Assembly (NCBI GenBank): GCA_951812645.1
Contig: CATOSM010000001.1
Span: 1,591,560-1,655,559 of the forward strand
Length of the DNA stretch: 64,000 bases
DNA from: an uncultured Candidatus Nitrosopumilus sp.
GTDB taxonomy: Archaea > Thermoproteota > Nitrososphaeria > Nitrososphaerales > Nitrosopumilaceae
Direction: 5' to 3'
Shown: piece by piece, positions 52,959 through 61,620 of the stretch
How the letters are laid out: every line of letters begins with the position of its first letter
Position numbering within the stretch: position 1 is the stretch's first letter
Made by a program: the position numbers and the translations under genes
The notes under the pieces: generated by a model
What the model saw: the letters and a program-made list of their open reading frames with translations, nothing else
Databases searched by the model: none
Told to the model about the DNA's origin: nothing

Positions 52959-53645
52959 ATGACACCGACCGAGTTTTTTGCCGTTTCATTAATTTCCATG
53001 GCGCTCTTATCTTCTGGACAATCCGTTTTAGGCTATGGCGGACCTCCCGAACAAAGTAGTTCTAATAATTATACTGTAGATATTGCCACTGACAACCCAT
53101 CCTACTCACTGGGGGAATCTGTAACATTCTCCGGCAGTGTAAGCAGGTATGATGAAGAAAGGAGCCTTCGAATCTCGATTTTTGGAGCTGGAAATGACTT
53201 GGTTTCGACTAAAAAAACACCCGTTGCCACAGATGGTACATTCTCTCACAATGTCCTGTTAAATGAAAAATTTGATACTGGGAAATTTACAGTTAAGGCC
53301 CAATATGGAAATTCAAAATCCACCGTTGCAATTATTTCATTTGAAGTGGCTTCTACCGTTTCCGTTTCTGAAGATAACCAAATCCCTGATTGGGTAAGGA
53401 ACAATGCCGGCTGGTGGGCCGATGGACAAATTGACGATGATTCATTCGTTCAGGGCATCCAATTCTTAATCAAGGAGGGATTCATGAAGATCCCAATTAC
53501 CGAACAAAATTCCGTTTCCCAAAATAACCAAATCCCTGATTGGGTAAGGAACAATGCCGGCTGGTGGGCCGATGGACAAATTGACGATGATTCATTCGTT
53601 CAGGGCATCCAATTCTTAATCAAGGAGGGATTCATGAAATTATAA
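52959..53645 (+). CDS. secreted protein with two WVRNNAGWWADGQ repeats
   Basis: A 228-residue protein: signal peptide, an Ig-like domain (NPSYSLGESVTFSGSVS), then two copies of the module IPDWVRNNAGWWADGQIDDD with SFVQGIQFLIKEGFMK. The module recurs in thaumarchaeal exported proteins. The two copies are identical in DNA (53374-53488, 53524-53638). Confidence 0.72.
   Translation: MTPTEFFAVSLISMALLSSGQSVLGYGGPPEQSSSNNYTVDIATDNPSYSLGESVTFSGSVSRYDEERSLRISIFGAGNDLVSTKKTPVATDGTFSHNVLLNEKFDTGKFTVKAQYGNSKSTVAIISFEVASTVSVSEDNQIPDWVRNNAGWWADGQIDDDSFVQGIQFLIKEGFMKIPITEQNSVSQNNQIPDWVRNNAGWWADGQIDDDSFVQGIQFLIKEGFMKL
53374..53638 (+). repeat. two identical 115-bp tandem copies
   Basis: 53374-53488 and 53524-53638 are identical as read, 150 bp apart. 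Silent positions agree as well, so the duplication is recent or kept by gene conversion. Confidence 0.88.
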
Positions 53646-53722
53646 CAACCAAGGCAAAATTTCATCGCAAATACCGTCTCAAAGGCTAGTAGATTTATTT
53701 TCAAAGAGTGCCATTCAATATC

Positions 53723-54199
53723 ATGTCTAAATTTTCTCTTGTGGCAACGGGTGGAACTTTTGACATAATCCATAAGGGTCATTTAACATTATTGTCAAGT
53801 GCCTTTGAAATTTCTGATAAAGTAATCATAGGACTTGCCAGTGACGAATTTGCATCAAAAAAAGGTAAAATCCCTACTCACAAGTACAACCAACGCTTTG
53901 CGAATTTACTATCTGCTATTTCAAAAAACTTTCCTGGTTCCGCTTTTGAAATTAGTAAACTTGAAAATGATTTTGGCCCTGCTGTCTTAGAAAAAGGGGT
54001 AGAGGCCTTGGTTGTCAGTGACGAAACAAGTTCTCAAGGAATTGCTCTCAATGAATCAAGGGCAAAAAAGAATCTGCCTCCTGTTCAAGTTGTTATGGTT
54101 CCAATGTTTCTGGCAAAAGATGGCACAAGAATATCTACGACCAGAATCAAAAATTCAGAAATTGATATTGATGGAAACATGCTATCAGTTGACAAGTAG
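53723..54199 (+). CDS. coaD: archaeal phosphopantetheine adenylyltransferase
   Basis: A 158-residue nucleotidyltransferase of coenzyme A synthesis. GGTFDIIHKGHLTLL near residue 9 is the HxGH substrate loop, and DGTRISTTRI near 137 holds the second signature. ATG at 53723 is preferred over GTG at 53708. Confidence 0.88.
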   Translation: MSKFSLVATGGTFDIIHKGHLTLLSSAFEISDKVIIGLASDEFASKKGKIPTHKYNQRFANLLSAISKNFPGSAFEISKLENDFGPAVLEKGVEALVVSDETSSQGIALNESRAKKNLPPVQVVMVPMFLAKDGTRISTTRIKNSEIDIDGNMLSVDK

Positions 54200-54251
54200 C
54201 TTATCGAACTTTGAGTAATTGGAATAAAACAAAATTCTCTGACTGAGCCTG

Positions 54252-54581
54252 ATGGCAATTATCAATCATATGATGAAAAAAATTGATACTGACGTATCCA
54301 ATCTCAAGCAGGGGTTGCATCCTCAAAATCTTTCATATTGGTATGACAAAATTATCAAAGAAACAATCGAAATGGCCCCTCCTTGGCTACAGGATAAAAT
54401 TAGGGTCAATCAAGATCCTGTACTTCAGATGAAATTTAATTTAGATATTTCAAAGCGGGCTGTGCGATATTTTATGATTGCAGTTGATAACAATTTAGAC
54501 GACATGCCGTATTCTACAAAACTCTATTTCCTTAAGGTACAAGAAATAATGTCCACTGAAATGGATAAATCTCTGGTTTAA
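54252..54581 (+). CDS. helical protein, function unknown
   Basis: A 109-residue soluble helical protein (LSYWYDKIIKETIEMAPPWLQDKIR, then KRAVRYFMIAVDNNLDDMP). No motif recognised. It follows coaD by 52 bases. Confidence 0.6.
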   Translation: MAIINHMMKKIDTDVSNLKQGLHPQNLSYWYDKIIKETIEMAPPWLQDKIRVNQDPVLQMKFNLDISKRAVRYFMIAVDNNLDDMPYSTKLYFLKVQEIMSTEMDKSLV

Positions 54582-54654
54582 TGCGATTTTTTAATTCTGG
54601 GCACAAACTCAAGCTCTAGGTATCTATATCCATTAGATCTAATTTTTTTTAATA

Positions 54655-55347
54655 ATGGAATTCTACAAATCAAGGTATTCGGATGGAAAAACAGATGGAA
54701 GAGATTCTATACGGGACAATAAACCATATCGCTCATTTAGAAATTCACGTGATGACAGGCGCTCTGGAGGTAGGGATGAATCTACAGCTGTAACCTGTTC
54801 TGATTGCGGTATCGATTGCACTGTTCCGTTTGTTCCAAGAACCAACAAACCCATTTACTGTAGTGATTGCTTTAGACAAAACAAGCCAGAAGACTCACGT
54901 GATGACAGGCGCTCTGGAGGTAGGGGTTCACGATATTCTAGATCATCCTCTGGACGAGAATCTAGTAGAGGTAATTCCAGACCTAGAAAATCCAGAGATG
55001 ATAAGTTTCTAAGAAAACAGGCAGGCTTCTTTTCAGGCGGGTCGGACAAATTTTTTGAAACCATCAAGGAAAAATTATATGAAATATTGGGCGGAAAGAT
55101 TTGCTCTAATTGCGGCTTTAAAGATGAAAGGGCTTTGGGAATAAGCCCAATATCTGAAGATGTAACTTCTGATAATTCTGGACGTGGTGGAGATGCGGCA
55201 TCCTGGGGAAAATACATCTCATCACCAGATCTTGCTAGGAAAGAATTGAGGGTTTTCTGCCTAAATTGCAATCAAATTAGGGAACCTGCAGTAAAACGGA
55301 CTGAAGAAAGATCAAAGCCAAAAAAGAGCAAATATTTTCCCAGATAA
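54655..55347 (+). CDS. zinc-binding RG-rich protein (CxxC-x17-CxxC domain)
   Basis: A 230-residue protein: RG/RS-rich basic N-terminus, CSDCGIDC to YCSDCF (CxxC-x17-CxxC zinc module, residues 47-71), a second RG-rich linker (85-120), and a C-terminal HNH-like zinc region with CSNCG and CLNC. Arg/Gly stretches favour nucleic-acid binding. Role unknown. Confidence 0.7.
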   Translation: MEFYKSRYSDGKTDGRDSIRDNKPYRSFRNSRDDRRSGGRDESTAVTCSDCGIDCTVPFVPRTNKPIYCSDCFRQNKPEDSRDDRRSGGRGSRYSRSSSGRESSRGNSRPRKSRDDKFLRKQAGFFSGGSDKFFETIKEKLYEILGGKICSNCGFKDERALGISPISEDVTSDNSGRGGDAASWGKYISSPDLARKELRVFCLNCNQIREPAVKRTEERSKPKKSKYFPR

Positions 55348-55409
55348 CCGTTAGAATCATCTTTGGGAGTTTGTTAACACTTTAATTATAATTATTTTAA
55401 AATGAACTC

Positions 55410-55493
55410 ATGTATAGTGATTTCAAGGCGTTGGGCGGCTCCCTAATTCTTATCGTTGGAATTGTGACTGCATATGCTTTCTTAGGCCCATAG
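55410..55493 (+). CDS. 27-residue single-helix membrane protein
   Basis: MYSDFKALGGSLILIVGIVT then AYAFLGP. TATA-like sequence TTTAATTATAATTATTTTAA is at 55380-55400. It is too short for usual gene calls; hydrophobicity and promoter support it. Confidence 0.42.
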   Translation: MYSDFKALGGSLILIVGIVTAYAFLGP

Positions 55494-55495
55494 AG

Positions 55496-55777
55496 TTATT
55501 CTTTGACTATTTCTACAATCCGTCCAATAATCCCAGTTGAGATTAATGCATGCTCTTTATCTAAAACTGACTGTATAAAATCTGCAAATCTTTCAACTTC
55601 CTCTTGATTTTCGAGCAATATGCTGTGGGCTGATCTGTCTTTTAGCGAAATCACCAATTCATTCTGTACAACGTTTAGAATCCCGGTAATGCATGTCTCC
55701 TTTCCATCTTTTACAAAAATAAGACTGGCTAGTTTTTGAGCTTCGTATTTGTCTTCACAGGCTATGCTGATCCTCAT
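55496..55777 (-). CDS. small soluble protein, function unknown
   Basis: A 93-residue mixed alpha/beta protein (MRISIACEDKYEAQKLASLIF, RSAHSILLENQEEVERFADF). Its start overlaps the stop of the TrpRS gene by four bases, so it is translationally coupled. Confidence 0.6.
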   Translation of the reverse strand: MRISIACEDKYEAQKLASLIFVKDGKETCITGILNVVQNELVISLKDRSAHSILLENQEEVERFADFIQSVLDKEHALISTGIIGRIVEIVKE

Positions 55778-56886
55778 TTATTCTCAAAAAGAAATCGTTC
55801 AATCTTTTCTTTTGCCTTTTCTCTATTTTCCTGATGAACTGCAAGAAATTCATTTATTTTTCCAATCAAAATTGCCTTTAATTCACCCGAGAGTAGTTTT
55901 CCAGACTTATAATCCTCATAAATTGCTTTGAGCTTATCATCATCTGGCTCAAAGAATATTCGTAGATATTGATATGATACATCCACGTCTGGATTGCCTC
56001 CAAGTTTTCTATGCTGTTCGATATCTGTCTGCCCTCCTGAAAATGCATATCTGTTTATCTTCTTTTTTACTACGCTTGGAGAATCTGTAGTGTATATTGT
56101 TCCTTTTTCAATAGATGCGGACATCTTTCCTCCAGGCCCTTCCAAACTGGGAATCATGATGTTATGAATCAGTGCCGGTTTCTGCCTTCCAATTTTTGGT
56201 GCAATGTCTCTTGTCAATCTAAAATGAGGATCTTGATCAACACCTAATGGAATCAACACTGGTTTGTCTTCAATAAAGCATGGGGCTGATTGCAACGATG
56301 TGTAAAAGATCATTCCAAGATTTGTTTCGTTCGTAAAACCAAATGCTGCTTTTGTATTTGAAAAATTAATTTTCTTTGCTACTTGAGCTGCAATTGGATA
56401 AAGCGTTTGAATATTTCTAGTATTGATAATTATTTTTGTTTTTTCAGGATTAAATCCTAACGCAATAAGATCTAATGCATTTTCATATGCAAACTCTTTT
56501 GTTTCTTCCAAAGTAAGATTTGGTTTTGAATAAAACTTCTCGTCATCTGTAAGTTGAAAATACATGTTGACATCAAATTTTTCTTGTAACCATTTTGCAA
56601 ACACCCATGGCACCAAATGTCCAATATGGGTATGTCCTGATGGGCCTCTGCCAGTATACAGAAAGAATCTGTTTCCCTTTTCATACTCATCAAGTATTCT
56701 AGTCATCTCCCTATGGGAGAAAAAAATGCCTCTTCTGAGCATAAAATGGTCCTCGCCTGTGATTTTCTTGATTCTTTCTAGCAATTCTGTGGAGATTTTT
56801 TCAGTCCCAAATCGCTTGATTAGTTTGTCATAGTCAACATCCCCCTCAACATGCCAGGGGGTTACGATAAAGTCATCAGCTGACAT
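55774..56886 (-). CDS. trpS: tryptophanyl-tRNA synthetase
   Basis: A 370-residue class I synthetase: HIGH motif as HTHIGH near residue 85 within GRGPSGHTHIGH, and KMSAS within GGKMSAS near 251. The N-terminal FIVTPWHVEGDVDYDKLI is typical of archaeal/eukaryotic TrpRS. ATG at 56886 leaves only 45 bases to the divergent pheS gene. Confidence 0.93.
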   Translation of the reverse strand: MSADDFIVTPWHVEGDVDYDKLIKRFGTEKISTELLERIKKITGEDHFMLRRGIFFSHREMTRILDEYEKGNRFFLYTGRGPSGHTHIGHLVPWVFAKWLQEKFDVNMYFQLTDDEKFYSKPNLTLEETKEFAYENALDLIALGFNPEKTKIIINTRNIQTLYPIAAQVAKKINFSNTKAAFGFTNETNLGMIFYTSLQSAPCFIEDKPVLIPLGVDQDPHFRLTRDIAPKIGRQKPALIHNIMIPSLEGPGGKMSASIEKGTIYTTDSPSVVKKKINRYAFSGGQTDIEQHRKLGGNPDVDVSYQYLRIFFEPDDDKLKAIYEDYKSGKLLSGELKAILIGKINEFLAVHQENREKAKEKIERFLFENK

Positions 56887-56931
56887 TCATCTTGACTTAG
56901 GTTAAGGTTTAAAAAGTCTTTTTCGGATTCT

Positions 56932-58326
56932 TTGCTATTGTCGCAAGTTTTTCATGAAATTGAAAAAAAAATTATCTCATCACTAAGAGGCAATCAAAAA
57001 CAGAATCCTGAAGCATTGGAAAAATCCACACAACTTTCCCCGGATCAAGTCAGACGAGGGATTGAATGGCTGAGACTAAAAGGTTTGGCGATTGTTGTCG
57101 AGTCAAAATCAAGTGCAATCAGTTTAGGCAAAAACGGCATGGAGTCATTTGAAAAGGGATTGCCTGAAAGAAGATTGTTAGATTTACTGAAAAACGGACC
57201 TCAAAAACTATCTGTATTACAAAGGGAATTGGGATTCGTGTTTGGGCCTTCAATGGGTTTGGCCAGAAAAAATAATTGGGTAGAGGCTTTGTCTGATGAA
57301 ATTTCACTTAAAACCGCCCCTGCAGAACTCCCAGGAGAAAAAACTCTCAAATTAATTGGCAGTGGTAAATTACCCAAAGACAAAATCGACAATACTGATT
57401 TGACTGCACTTTTGAAAAGACCTGATTTTATCGTTGAGGATACTGTTAAAACAAAAGAAATCTCCTTATCTAACAACGCAAAATCAATCCAAATTTCAGA
57501 TTCGACTGGCCGAATCGACGTTGAAGCTGAAGTTCCAGAAGTTTTTGTTGCACGGACTCATCCCCTAAAAGACACCATCGATGAAATTCGTGAAATTTTT
57601 GTCACACTTGGTTTTTCTGAAATATTTGGAGATATGACTCAGTCGAGTTTTTGGAATTTTGACTCGCTGTTTACTCCACAAGACCATCCTGCAAGAGAAT
57701 TACAAGACACATTTTATCTGGATAAAATAAACGCCAAAAAAATTGGCACTGCCGAACAAATCAAAAAAGTATCCGAATCCCACAAAAAGAATTGGAGATA
57801 CCAGTGGGATATAAACGAAGCAAGAAAAATGGTCCTTAGAACTCATACCACCTGCGTGACTATCAAGCATCTGGCTGAAAACAAACCTGATGAGGCAAGA
57901 ATCTTCTCTTTGGGTCGCGTGTTTAGAAATGAGAAAGTCAGCTACAAGCATCTGGCTGAGTTTAATCAGGTTGAAGGAGTCGTTGTCGGAAAAGGTGCCT
58001 CTTTGAGAAATTTGATGGGCATTCAACGAGAATTTTACAAGCGAATTGGGATTACAAAAATAAAATTTTGGCCTACATTTTTCCCATATACAGAACCGTC
58101 ACTTCAAACCATGGTTTACAATGAAAAATTAGGGAAATGGATTGAATTGTTTGGAATGGGAGTTTTTAGACCCGAGGTGACAAAACCGCTTGGAATTACT
58201 CAACCTGTTTTAGCTTGGGGTGGAGGCATTGAAAGAATTGCCATGCTAAAATATGATCTAGACGATGTAAGAGAATTCTACAGCAATGATCTTGGATGGC
58301 TAAGGAGTACTACAAAATGCCAGTAG
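56932..58326 (+). CDS. pheS: phenylalanyl-tRNA synthetase alpha subunit
   Basis: A 464-residue class II synthetase: N-terminal winged helices, motif 2 near FSLGRVFRNE (residue 330) and motif 3 AWGGGIERIAML near 430. Start TTG at 56932 or 56938; TATA-like TTTAAAAAG at 56908-56916 puts the transcript start near 56938, so the second is possible. The gene overlaps pheT by 10 bases. Confidence 0.92.
   Translation: MLLSQVFHEIEKKIISSLRGNQKQNPEALEKSTQLSPDQVRRGIEWLRLKGLAIVVESKSSAISLGKNGMESFEKGLPERRLLDLLKNGPQKLSVLQRELGFVFGPSMGLARKNNWVEALSDEISLKTAPAELPGEKTLKLIGSGKLPKDKIDNTDLTALLKRPDFIVEDTVKTKEISLSNNAKSIQISDSTGRIDVEAEVPEVFVARTHPLKDTIDEIREIFVTLGFSEIFGDMTQSSFWNFDSLFTPQDHPARELQDTFYLDKINAKKIGTAEQIKKVSESHKKNWRYQWDINEARKMVLRTHTTCVTIKHLAENKPDEARIFSLGRVFRNEKVSYKHLAEFNQVEGVVVGKGASLRNLMGIQREFYKRIGITKIKFWPTFFPYTEPSLQTMVYNEKLGKWIELFGMGVFRPEVTKPLGITQPVLAWGGGIERIAMLKYDLDDVREFYSNDLGWLRSTTKCQ
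58302..58307 (+). promoter_or_regulatory. Shine-Dalgarno site of pheT inside pheS
   Basis: AAGGAG lies nine bases before the ATG at 58317 and decides this start over an earlier in-frame ATG at 58296. Confidence 0.6.
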
Positions 58327-59960
58327 TTGAACTATCTTACAAACGACTCCAAAAGCTAATTGGCAAGGTATCAAAAAAGCAAATTTCTGATTCTCTGCCT
58401 TTCCTTGGATTGGACATAGAATCTGAAGACGGTGATCAAGTCAGGATAGAATACAGTCCAAATCGACCTGACTATTCCACTGATTTTGGAGTTGCATTAG
58501 GATTGCAGGGATTGCTTGGAATCAAAACCGGCACTGTTAAACTTGGTGTAAAAAAACCAAACAGGTATTCTATCAATGTCAAATCGACTGTATCCAAAGT
58601 CAGACCTTTTGTAACTGGAATTGTTGCAAAAAATGGAAAAATTGACGATAAGGCAATCAAGCAACTAATGACAATGCAAGAGGATCTTCATTTTGGGATT
58701 GGACGAAAAAGAAAAAAATCGTCAATTGGAATACATGATTTGGACAAAATCACCTTTCCATTAGTCTACACCACGGCTAAAAAAAGCCACAAATTCACTC
58801 CTCTAAACTCTGAAAACGACATGACTGTTTCAGAGATACTTTCAGAAACCGGCGTCGGTAAAGACTATGGCCCTTTACTGAGACAATCCTCCCAAATGCC
58901 TCTGATTTTTGACAATGATGAAAATACCGTATCTTTTCCTCCAATCGTCAATGCCGCTATTACTGCTGTTACCACAAAAACAAAAAGTCTCTTCGTCGAA
59001 GTCACTGGTATCAACAAGGAAGATGTAGAAGACATGCTTGCAGTCGTAGCGACCATTTTACAGAGTGCAGGATTTAGCCTAGAGGCTGTAAGAATTACAG
59101 GCGCAAAAAACTCTTCACCTAAACTATCTCCAAGAAAAATGACCGTTTCACCCTCACTGATAAATCAAATTTTAGGCCTGAATCTTACACCCTCTAAAAT
59201 AATTTCATCTTTAAAAAAATCAAGATTAGATGCGTCATCTAAAGGAGCCAATGTTATCTGTACAATTCCTGCATATAGATTTGATATTTTTGGTCCCATG
59301 GATTTAGTTGAAGAAGTTGCTTTAGGTTATGGCATTCAAAACCTTGAACCTACCGCACCACCCTCTCAAACAATAGGCAAAACGAATCCTGTCTCATCAA
59401 AGCTCAAATCATTAGATCAAACTATGATAGGTTTGGGATTTCTAGAGGCACTCAATTCCAGTTTAACTAGTAAGCGTGTATTGTATGGCATGACCGACAG
59501 AGACTCCAAAAAGATTATCTCTGTACTTGATTCAAAGAGTCAAGAGCATACCATTTTGCGTGATTCTATCCTTCCGGGATTGCTAGAAAATCTTTCTAGA
59601 AACATTCATGAATCTTATCCTCAAAAAATGTATGAGACTGGAACCGTTTTCACGCAAGACAACCCTATATCTGAAAAAATTAATTTTTCTGGCATCAGTG
59701 CCCATAAAGATGCAAATTTCACCGAAATAAAATCCATCATTCAATCTGCCTTGAATGTTGGATTTGGAATTAAAATTGAAACAAAAACTGCAACCAATTC
59801 TACATTTGAAGACGGCCACTGTGCATCCATTATTGTAAATAACGAGCCAATCGGAACTATTGGAAAAATTGATTCAAAAATTATTGAAAATTACAAAATT
59901 CGAGTGCCTGCAGCGGGATTTGAAATTTCATTGTCTGAATCTATTCTCAAATCTCTTTAG
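58317..59960 (+). CDS. pheT: phenylalanyl-tRNA synthetase beta subunit
   Basis: A 547-residue archaeal-type beta subunit: N-terminal LSYKRLQKLIGK, the editing B3/B4 part (EYSPNRPDY) and the core domain with PAYRFDIFGPMDLVEEVALGYG. With PheS it forms the heterotetramer that charges tRNA-Phe. Ends overlapping a convergent small membrane gene by 14 bases. Confidence 0.92.
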   Translation: MPVVELSYKRLQKLIGKVSKKQISDSLPFLGLDIESEDGDQVRIEYSPNRPDYSTDFGVALGLQGLLGIKTGTVKLGVKKPNRYSINVKSTVSKVRPFVTGIVAKNGKIDDKAIKQLMTMQEDLHFGIGRKRKKSSIGIHDLDKITFPLVYTTAKKSHKFTPLNSENDMTVSEILSETGVGKDYGPLLRQSSQMPLIFDNDENTVSFPPIVNAAITAVTTKTKSLFVEVTGINKEDVEDMLAVVATILQSAGFSLEAVRITGAKNSSPKLSPRKMTVSPSLINQILGLNLTPSKIISSLKKSRLDASSKGANVICTIPAYRFDIFGPMDLVEEVALGYGIQNLEPTAPPSQTIGKTNPVSSKLKSLDQTMIGLGFLEALNSSLTSKRVLYGMTDRDSKKIISVLDSKSQEHTILRDSILPGLLENLSRNIHESYPQKMYETGTVFTQDNPISEKINFSGISAHKDANFTEIKSIIQSALNVGFGIKIETKTATNSTFEDGHCASIIVNNEPIGTIGKIDSKIIENYKIRVPAAGFEISLSESILKSL

Positions 59961-60186
59961 AAATGAGATAACAAACAAAACAATCCCTACTGCAATCAAA
60001 CCCCCCAACAGTGATTTCGATTTTCAATCTTTCATGAACGTCTGAAATTTCCAAATATCCACATTCTTGCCCTGATTCAACTTTGTCAAGAGATTGAATC
60101 TGTGGATAATCAAAGAGTATTATCAATGAACCTAAAATTAAAGAAATAATTCCTATGAAAAAAAGAGCCTCACTGTTGAGTTCCAT
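59947..60186 (-). CDS. small membrane protein
   Basis: A 79-residue protein with one N-terminal helix (LFFIGIISLILGSLIILF) and a cysteine-rich tail (ECGYL, FDCSRDCFVC), which could bind metal or form disulfides outside. No family recognised. Confidence 0.5.
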   Translation of the reverse strand: MELNSEALFFIGIISLILGSLIILFDYPQIQSLDKVESGQECGYLEISDVHERLKIEITVGGFDCSRDCFVCYLISKEI

Positions 60187-60284
60187 GATGATGACATTTG
60201 ATGTCGAAATCTAATCCAAGACAAATTATTTTTTCTGAAAATACTTTTCAATGCTTTTTAGTATGAGTATGATTATCGTTATTC

Positions 60285-60452
60285 GCCCAAGAGCAGGCAT
60301 GCAGACGGATTAGGATGAGTAGATCGTAACGATACCAGTGATTTCTAATTCACCCAGGCGTGCTACATTATGGGCAACCCCGGTTTCAGAACGCGAGGAG
60401 GCGTATGGCTATGTGCCGATGATTTTGTGCGAGTCAGAACCGGGGAACATTT
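60285..60452 (+). ncRNA. two-hairpin H/ACA guide RNA
   Basis: Hairpin 1: lower stem GCATGC (60297-60302)/GCGTGC (60358-60363), upper stem GGATTAG (60307-60313)/CTAATTC (60345-60351), k-turn bases GATGA (60314-60318)/AGTGA, and an ACA box at 60365-60367. Hairpin 2: lower stem CCCCGGTT (60378-60385)/AACCGGGG (60438-60445), k-turn GAGGA (60395-60399)/GATGA (60418-60422), ACA at 60447-60449. Two stems each followed by ACA define archaeal H/ACA guides for pseudouridylation of rRNA or tRNA. A TATA-like element lies near 60254-60262. Confidence 0.75.
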
Positions 60453-60493
60453 ACAAAAACCATTAAACAGTGTTAATGATACCAAAAAATGAA

Positions 60494-60913
60494 ATGGTGA
60501 ATTATTGGTTAGCAAAGCAAGAACCCAGTGGTCCTAGAGGATATAACTTTGAACAACTAAAGAAAGATAAAACAACTGTCTGGGATGGCGTTCATAATAA
60601 TTTAGCACTAAAACATATGAGGGAGATGAAATCAGGGGATCTTGTATTTTTTTATCACACTGGTGATGAAAGACAGGCTGTAGGTGTCATGCAAGTAACC
60701 TCAAAACCATATCCCAATCCAAAAGAAGATGTTAAGAGATTTATTGTCGTAGATGTTAAATATAAAAAAACATTGAAGCGTCCTGTGACTCTTGATGAAA
60801 TGAAAAAAGAGAAAAAATTCAAAGATTGGGAACTTGTACGAATTTCGAGATTATCTGTAATGCCTGTTCCAAAACCAATATGGGATGCTATCATAAAGAT
60901 GTCTCAGAACTAA
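60494..60913 (+). CDS. EVE-domain protein
   Basis: A 139-residue EVE-fold (PUA-like) protein: MVNYWLAKQEPSG start, TTVWDGVHNNLALKHMREMKSGDLVFFYHTG and GVMQVTSKPYPNP. EVE domains bind modified bases. A frame start at 60470 would add nine residues; the chosen ATG matches the family N-terminus. Confidence 0.88.
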   Translation: MVNYWLAKQEPSGPRGYNFEQLKKDKTTVWDGVHNNLALKHMREMKSGDLVFFYHTGDERQAVGVMQVTSKPYPNPKEDVKRFIVVDVKYKKTLKRPVTLDEMKKEKKFKDWELVRISRLSVMPVPKPIWDAIIKMSQN

Positions 60914-61034
60914 CAGTGATCGGCTTATTGATATGGCGATTTCTGTAACTTTCTTTTTTTAATTGGATCCCATTTTGTATCTTGTACACAAGTATGATGT
61001 TCTGCAATAAAAAAATAATCTGCTTGATGTTTGA

Positions 61035-61232
61035 TTAAAAATAATGATTAGATGTACAGCTCAATAATGAACCTACTGAAAAAATTTCACTCGTACAATA
61101 AACTGAAGAGTGTAAATTGCCAAAAACTCTGATTACTTCCTCAAAATGATCTACAATTTCTTGAAAAGTTTCGGAAGATAAATCATTGAGAAAATCATCG
61201 TTTGACTGTTCTGCGACAATGTTTTTCCACAT
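61035..61232 (-). CDS. small acidic protein, second of a coupled pair
   Basis: A 65-residue acidic protein (NDDFLNDLSSETFQEIVDHF). It starts 7 bases after the stop of a 45-residue gene. The pair has the layout of a toxin-antitoxin unit, but neither half matches a known toxin. Confidence 0.4.
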   Translation of the reverse strand: MWKNIVAEQSNDDFLNDLSSETFQEIVDHFEEVIRVFGNLHSSVYCTSEIFSVGSLLSCTSNHYF

Positions 61233-61239
61233 TTTGGAA

Positions 61240-61377
61240 TCACCTTGTTTTTAGTTTGCTTGCAAACTCGTCAATACTGCCATACACTTTAGCTGGCTTC
61301 ATTGTACCATTTTTCAATTTTTGTGCTGTTTCCAAGATACTTCGCATTTTTTCTTCTCTATTGATTGTTGGTTGCAT
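61240..61377 (-). CDS. 45-residue antitoxin-like protein
   Basis: Starts MQPTINREEKMRSILETAQK and contains VYGSIDEFASKLKTR. It is basic and helical and directly precedes the 65-residue gene. Confidence 0.38.
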   Translation of the reverse strand: MQPTINREEKMRSILETAQKLKNGTMKPAKVYGSIDEFASKLKTR

Positions 61378-61620
61378 GTTTAAAAATAGAAAATATTATT
61401 ATTAATTTTGTTAGTATTATTGTTTTGAGTTGGAATTTAACCAACTGTCGTTTTTTAAAAATATCTTTTCCAGAAACTATTTTTGAAAAATAAGGTTAAC
61501 ATCATAAATTCATATGTGGAGTAGAAATCTGTAGGGTAATTTGTACGGTACTGCCTGAAACACCAAACCGTAGCCTTGACGGAACCTTTTATGAATTAGT
61601 TTATTTAGAACCATGAGCAG

